From an uncultured Bacilli bacterium (lineage in GTDB: Bacteria > Bacillota_I > Bacilli_A > RF39 > UBA660): 17,857 nucleotides of DNA. Location: contig CANQFX010000022.1 in NCBI GenBank assembly GCA_947600015.1, positions 1 through 17,857 on the forward strand, read 5' to 3'. Position 1 is the first letter of the stretch, and each line of letters begins with the position of its first letter. The translations under genes were made by a program, and so were the position numbers. The notes under the pieces are model-generated. The model ran no database searches. It was given only the letters and a program-made list of their open reading frames with translations, and had not been told where the DNA came from. Positions 14,355 to 17,857 of this stretch are shown here, piece by piece.

Positions 14355-15233
14355 TTACCTCTTCCTATTTATTTTCTTTATTTTTTTATTTGATTTAATA
14401 TGTGTCCCGATAATATCAGAGACATCAGAAATAGTGACAAAGGCACTTTCATCCATCTCTTCTACAATATGTCGTAATTCATAAATTTCAATTCTCGTTA
14501 GTACACAATATAATACTTCTTTTTCACCACTAATTAAACCTTTTCCCCGAATGGTTGTCGTGGTACGACCTAATCTTTTATAAATTTCTTCGGACAACGT
14601 CGTTCCCTTGTCCGTAATAATTAAAGCTGCCTTCGCTTGTTCTAATCCTTCTGATACAAAATCAATGACTTTAAAAGTAATGATATAAGTAAGCAAGGAA
14701 TACATTGCTCGATCAAAACCAAAAATAAAACCAGCCATTCCATAAATAATTAGATTAAAAATTAAGACAATTTGTCCTACCGATAAATTGGTTTTCTTAC
14801 TAATAACCATGGCTATGGATTCTGTTCCATCGACACATCCACCAAAATGAATCACAAGACCCACACCAAAACCTAAAAGGACTCCACCAAATACAGTCGC
14901 AAGTAAAATTTCTTCCGTAATAGGCTGTAGTATTCGAAAGCAAGATAAAAAGAAGGAAAACAATACCATACTATATAGTGCGCGCAGTAAAAATCCTTTT
15001 CCTAAATGCTTATATCCTATGATAATAAATGGTAAGTTCAAAACAAATATTAAAAAACTAAGTGAGGATTTTGTTAGTTTTGAAATAATAATCGATAATC
15101 CTGTAATTCCTCCATCTAAAATGGTATTCGGGATTAGGAATGTCTCTAAGGCAAATGCCGCAATCAACGTTCCTAATGTTAATGCCAATATTGCAAATAT
15201 TTCTTTTGTTGTTTTATCTTTTTCCTTTATCAT
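14355..15233 (-). CDS. YitT-family membrane protein (YitT membrane domain plus DUF2179)
   Basis: The 292 residues have the YitT-family build. About five to six hydrophobic segments fill residues 10-200, with characteristic glycine-rich stretches such as NTILDGGITGLSI, GGVLLGFGVGLVI and GGCVDGTESIAM. A cytosolic C-terminal DUF2179-like domain follows (about 205-280, around ALIITDKG, TTTTIRGKGLISG and VLTRIEIYELR). The protein sits in the cytoplasmic membrane. The biochemical function of this widespread Bacillota family is not firmly established; transport has been proposed. It has its own promoter with an extremely short leader, and AAGGTGAG lies five bases before the ATG at 15233. It forms a two-gene unit with the uncharacterised protein downstream. 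Confidence 0.9.
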   Translation of the reverse strand: MIKEKDKTTKEIFAILALTLGTLIAAFALETFLIPNTILDGGITGLSIIISKLTKSSLSFLIFVLNLPFIIIGYKHLGKGFLLRALYSMVLFSFFLSCFRILQPITEEILLATVFGGVLLGFGVGLVIHFGGCVDGTESIAMVISKKTNLSVGQIVLIFNLIIYGMAGFIFGFDRAMYSLLTYIITFKVIDFVSEGLEQAKAALIITDKGTTLSEEIYKRLGRTTTTIRGKGLISGEKEVLYCVLTRIEIYELRHIVEEMDESAFVTISDVSDIIGTHIKSNKKIKKINRKR

Positions 15234-15250
15234 TTTCTCACCTTGCTTTT

Positions 15251-15279
15251 AGTATAAAGAAAATTTGCGTTTTTTTCAA
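15251..15279 (-). promoter_or_regulatory. Promoter of the YitT-family gene
   Basis: TTGAAA (15279-15274) and TATACT (15256-15251) have a 17-base spacer. The predicted transcription start (near 15244) falls at the ribosome binding site, so the leader is only about ten bases. Confidence 0.72.
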
Positions 15280-15347
15280 TATATTTTCTCAAAATAAGAA
15301 GATGTATCTTATCATTATCTTTGAATTTATCGTATGTTAATTGTTAT

Positions 15348-15384
15348 AAAAAAGAATTGGCCTAAAATAAGTCAATTCTTTTTG
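15348..15384 (-). terminator. Rho-independent terminator, usable in both directions
   Basis: AAAAGAATTG and CAATTCTTTT form a stem around a loop of about 13 bases, with T-runs on both sides. On the minus strand it lies directly after the small membrane protein gene and ends the surface protein unit. Confidence 0.82.
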
Positions 15385-15386
15385 TG

Positions 15387-15713
15387 TTATCCCCCTACTA
15401 TATCTTCGCTTTTTACATAATAGGATTTTTTTTCTATATCTACTATAAAATAATATTTTAGTTTGTCTTCTGAAGATCTTTTATCTAGAATTTTATAGGT
15501 TTTATCACCTGTTTTTTCTATTAATTTTAAATCTTCTTTTGAATAATCAATATAGTTATCTAAAATAATCTTATATACTTCATCGATGGAATTGTTTTTT
15601 GGTATTTTTCCTTTTGTTTCTTTAGATGAGATTAAGAAGAATACACCAGTGCTAACCAAAATCAATGCAACAATAATTAGAATATAGATAATAATCATTC
15701 TTTTTTTCTTCAT
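15387..15713 (-). CDS. Small single-helix membrane protein
   Basis: I do not recognise a family. The 108 residues start with a basic KKKR segment and one strongly hydrophobic helix (about residues 6-28, IIIYILIIVALILVSTGVFF). A polar, lysine-rich domain of about 80 residues follows, predicted to lie outside the cell. There is no lipobox cysteine. The C-terminal part alternates short hydrophobic strands (YYFIVDIEKKSYYV), suggesting a small beta-rich fold similar in size to PepSY-like or DUF-type extracellular domains, but this is only an impression. AAGGAGA overlaps the stop codon of the large Ig-repeat protein upstream, so the two are translated together. It could help secrete, anchor or stabilise that protein, which has no anchor of its own in the part seen. 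Confidence 0.72.
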   Translation of the reverse strand: MKKKRMIIIYILIIVALILVSTGVFFLISSKETKGKIPKNNSIDEVYKIILDNYIDYSKEDLKLIEKTGDKTYKILDKRSSEDKLKYYFIVDIEKKSYYVKSEDIVGG

Positions 15714-15727
15714 AGTTCATTATCTCC

Positions 15728-17857
15728 TTATGATCTACAAACTCGCGGATTCCATGATGCTGTATAATTAATGGTAGTAATATAACTTTCATTTCCAGCA
15801 TTATCTGAAACTTTTCGGACAGCCGTAATCGAAGTAGGTAAACATTTTGGATATCCCTCAGTAGCAAAGGAACAACTACTTTCTGCTACAAAAGTACTTG
15901 GAGTAGCTCCGCATGTTGCTCCATGTCCATTATGGCTCCATATTACCTGGCCACTTCCCGATTTTATTCCAGATCCACTCGGGGCACCATTACTTGGTTG
16001 ATCATTATAAATCCAACCATTGGTAAAGTACAAAATATCTTCATTTTGGTTCATACTAAATGTTACCGAACAAGTTTGATTTGATGTTGCCGTAGATGAA
16101 CCGCAAGTACTTTTACTAACTGTTCCACTTGGTGTTCTAGTTGACTGTGTTCTCTCTGAAAATCCTGATGCAAATTTTATACCACTTGCATATGGAGCAT
16201 ATGGCTTCGTTTTATCAATCATGATCTTGGCTGTTGCATCACTTGAACAATTTCCCGCTTTGTCACAGACTCGAATATAAACATTTTCGTTTCGCTCTGC
16301 ACTAAATGGTGAGGTGGTAATATTTTGTCTATTATTGCTTAGGGTTGCTTTTGCTGAGTTACAACTAGTTGGATTTTTCGGATTTGTTTCTTCGCAATAA
16401 GTAGAATATGCAGTATTCTGGTATTTATATTGCCAATAATTGACTCCTGATAAATTCTCTAATGTTTGCAAACCTAAACTATAGGATTGATTCGTCCATA
16501 CCCCATTATAAGGATGACTTGTAACAGTTGGTGTTGTTGGTGGGGTAGTGTCAATATAGTATGGACCATGATCACATTGTTGTGAGGCTCCATTCGTTCC
16601 TGTTACCATAATTGCCACATACCATTTTCCTTCAGAACTAATGGTATAAGTAGCACTATTAGTTCCTGTACCACTTGTTTTCTTTACCCAGCTTTCTCCC
16701 GGATGTGCCAACCATAAAGACCAACTTTGGGTACCTGAACTAGGTTTTATTGTTAGGGTTACTGTTTTAGCCCATGTTTCTTTTTCTATTGTAGATGTCA
16801 CTGTTGGACAACTTGGAGGGTTTTGAGTACATGATTGTGTATTACAACTTTGTTGCTTACTTGACTTTAATGCACAACTATTCGTTTGTGTTTGCGTTCC
16901 TCCACCACAAGTTTTAGTACATGTAGACCACTCACTATATTTATCAATACCATCAGATTTATGACCAATCTCGTAGATATCTGAAATGTTTCCAGCCCAA
17001 TCTTCCGCAACGGCAAAGGCATTATATACTCCTCCACAAGACCTCGTAAAAGTATTACTTGTTTTATATTTTTCACTATCATATCTATATGAGGTTCCCA
17101 ATTGATTCATAATGTAGTAACGATATCTTCTCACACCAGAATGACTATCAGTTGAGCCTGTAGCACTAACAGTTCCAGTTGTAGTCGCAAAACTAATTGT
17201 TCCAAAGGTCGGTTTGGTTGGCGGAGTTGTATCTACATATACATTTAACGAACAACTTTTTTCATTTCCTGCATTATCCTTAATAGTTAAGGAATCCGTT
17301 CGTGTCGTCGTATCAAATGATTTACTATAACTACTTTTTTCACAACCTGCGCCATCTTCATCATTACATTTTACTGTAATTGTTCTTTTCTGATTTGTCC
17401 AATTATTGCTACTTCCTTCTCCTGTCTTCGTACCACAAGTTGGCTTCGTTTTATCAATATAATATGTACCTAAATCACATTGTTTACGATTGCCAGCCTT
17501 ATCATATACCAGTAATGTTGCGAACCATTTTCCTTCTTTACTTAACGTATATTCTTGCTTTGAAGTTCCAGAATATTTTCCTACTTGCGTAATGCTTGCA
17601 CCACTCTTTTGGGTCCACAATTCCCAGTCACCAGTATCGCTTGATTTTGGTGTAAGAGTTAATTTGATATTATCTTTTGTCCACGTTTGTTCTTTTGTGG
17701 TTACTTTTAATGTTGGACATTCTGGTGGATTCTTGTCTATATTACTAATGGTTCCTTTATATTCTTTAACATTTCCCGCGTTATCTTTTATTTTAATTGT
17801 ATACGTTCCATTACTACTATAGGTCTTGGTTTTAGAACTCTTATATCCATCACTATC
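15728..17857 (-). CDS. Large secreted protein with Ig-like repeats and a thrombospondin type 1 module (N-terminus outside window)
   Basis: The frame stays open to position 17857, so at least 709 residues are present and the N-terminus is missing. It is a chain of extracellular beta-sandwich modules marked by DNAGN/DKAGN motifs and linkers such as YYIDKTKP, VDTTPPTKP and MIDKTKP, typical of bacterial Ig-like domains. Two modules of about 93 residues (17441-17722 and 16538-16813) are clear relatives. Between them lies a cysteine-rich thrombospondin type 1 module (16829-16939). The C-terminal 130 residues are another Cys- and Ser-rich domain ending in WNPRVCRS. There is no LPXTG, membrane helix or choline-binding repeat at the C-terminus, so anchoring must be N-terminal or by a partner. 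Many paired cysteines suggest disulfides. The likely role is adhesion to host or matrix. A TTG at 17620 is not the true start. Confidence 0.85.
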   Translation of the reverse strand, partial: DSDGYKSSKTKTYSSNGTYTIKIKDNAGNVKEYKGTISNIDKNPPECPTLKVTTKEQTWTKDNIKLTLTPKSSDTGDWELWTQKSGASITQVGKYSGTSKQEYTLSKEGKWFATLLVYDKAGNRKQCDLGTYYIDKTKPTCGTKTGEGSSNNWTNQKRTITVKCNDEDGAGCEKSSYSKSFDTTTRTDSLTIKDNAGNEKSCSLNVYVDTTPPTKPTFGTISFATTTGTVSATGSTDSHSGVRRYRYYIMNQLGTSYRYDSEKYKTSNTFTRSCGGVYNAFAVAEDWAGNISDIYEIGHKSDGIDKYSEWSTCTKTCGGGTQTQTNSCALKSSKQQSCNTQSCTQNPPSCPTVTSTIEKETWAKTVTLTIKPSSGTQSWSLWLAHPGESWVKKTSGTGTNSATYTISSEGKWYVAIMVTGTNGASQQCDHGPYYIDTTPPTTPTVTSHPYNGVWTNQSYSLGLQTLENLSGVNYWQYKYQNTAYSTYCEETNPKNPTSCNSAKATLSNNRQNITTSPFSAERNENVYIRVCDKAGNCSSDATAKIMIDKTKPYAPYASGIKFASGFSERTQSTRTPSGTVSKSTCGSSTATSNQTCSVTFSMNQNEDILYFTNGWIYNDQPSNGAPSGSGIKSGSGQVIWSHNGHGATCGATPSTFVAESSCSFATEGYPKCLPTSITAVRKVSDNAGNESYITTINYTASWNPRVCRS
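16538..16813 (-). repeat. Ig-like repeat module, copy 2
   Basis: 92 codons running from SCPTV through TWAKTVTLTIKP, SWSLW, EGKWYVAIMV and CDHGPYYIDTTPP. It aligns segment by segment with copy 1 at 17441-17722, showing an internal duplication. Confidence 0.8.
16829..16939 (-). other. Thrombospondin type 1 (TSP1) module
   Basis: The encoded segment YSEWSTCTKTCGGGTQTQT continues through three further cysteines to CNTQSC. The W-x-x-C-x-x-x-C-G-G-G core and the closing C-x3-C pair match TSP1 repeats of animal matrix proteins and apicomplexan adhesins. The module is uncommon in bacteria. Confidence 0.75.
17441..17722 (-). repeat. Ig-like repeat module, copy 1
   Basis: 94 codons running from ECPTLKV through TWTKDNIKLTLTP, DWELW, EGKWFATLLV and CDLGTYYIDKTKP. 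Shared positions with copy 2 include the W-x-L-W pair, EGKW and the CD-x-G-x-YYID linker. Confidence 0.8.

Noticed and set aside
17618..17620. TTG at 17620 as the start of the Ig-repeat protein
   Set aside because: The frame continues open upstream to the window edge and encodes the first half of the same Ig-like repeat, so the TTG is an internal leucine codon.
1..17857. CRISPR arrays, tRNA or rRNA genes, insertion sequences
   Set aside because: No regularly spaced repeats, cloverleaf-like GC-rich segments, transposase motifs or terminal inverted repeats were seen; all gaps are under 175 bases and are mostly explained by promoters and terminators.

Overview
The window looks like chromosome from an AT-rich, probably gut-associated Bacillota or Mycoplasmatota-like bacterium. 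The evidence is low GC, consensus TTGACA/TATAAT promoters, GGAGG-type ribosome sites, and surface proteins of a kind common in uncultured gut Bacilli. TGA is used as a stop (end of the gene at 5072), so the code is the standard one and not the Mycoplasma code. This lineage call is inference. Every gene I can support lies on the minus strand, so transcription runs from high to low coordinates.

Layout, in transcription order: (1) 17857-15387 holds the C-terminal 709 residues of a large secreted protein with Ig-like repeats and one thrombospondin type 1 module, then a small one-helix membrane protein and a terminator. (2) 15233-13872 holds a YitT-family membrane protein with its own promoter, tightly coupled to an unrecognised 159-residue cytosolic protein. 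(3) 13840-9057 is a NAD salvage operon: nicotinamidase, nicotinate phosphoribosyltransferase, a Nudix hydrolase and glutamine-dependent NAD synthetase. It runs into a methylthiotransferase-like radical SAM enzyme that lacks a TRAM domain. (4) 7897-4477 holds a glycosyltransferase-methyltransferase fusion, a nucleotidase-nucleoside hydrolase fusion and an HD phosphohydrolase. (5) 4427-3042 is a membrane-anchored surface protein. (6) 2995-618 holds a metallophosphoesterase and a phosphomannomutase/phosphoglucomutase. (7) 553-1 holds the promoter and first 148 codons of a divergent PRPP synthetase.

Two signals stand out. First, the surface protein at 3042-4358 appears built for variation at two levels. 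Its promoter has perfect -35 and -10 boxes separated by 19 bases that include 11 consecutive G, a classic layout for slipped-strand phase variation. The last part of its reading frame (about 3105-3227) is a GC-rich block full of C-ending codons in an AT-rich gene, followed by a GVRPSVSL motif. That is what the variable region of a diversity-generating retroelement (DGR) target looks like. No reverse transcriptase or template repeat is in the window.

Second, the PRPP synthetase gene and the NAD salvage operon share the same regulatory architecture. Each has a consensus promoter whose -10 box sits at the centre of a 23-bp inverted repeat, GTTATTAA-N7-TTAATAAC. A second, related site lies 56-57 bp downstream, just before the ribosome site. 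Further copies of this second site precede pncB and the radical SAM gene. This points to an unidentified regulator that co-ordinates PRPP supply with NAD salvage, and it ties the radical SAM enzyme to the same regulon.
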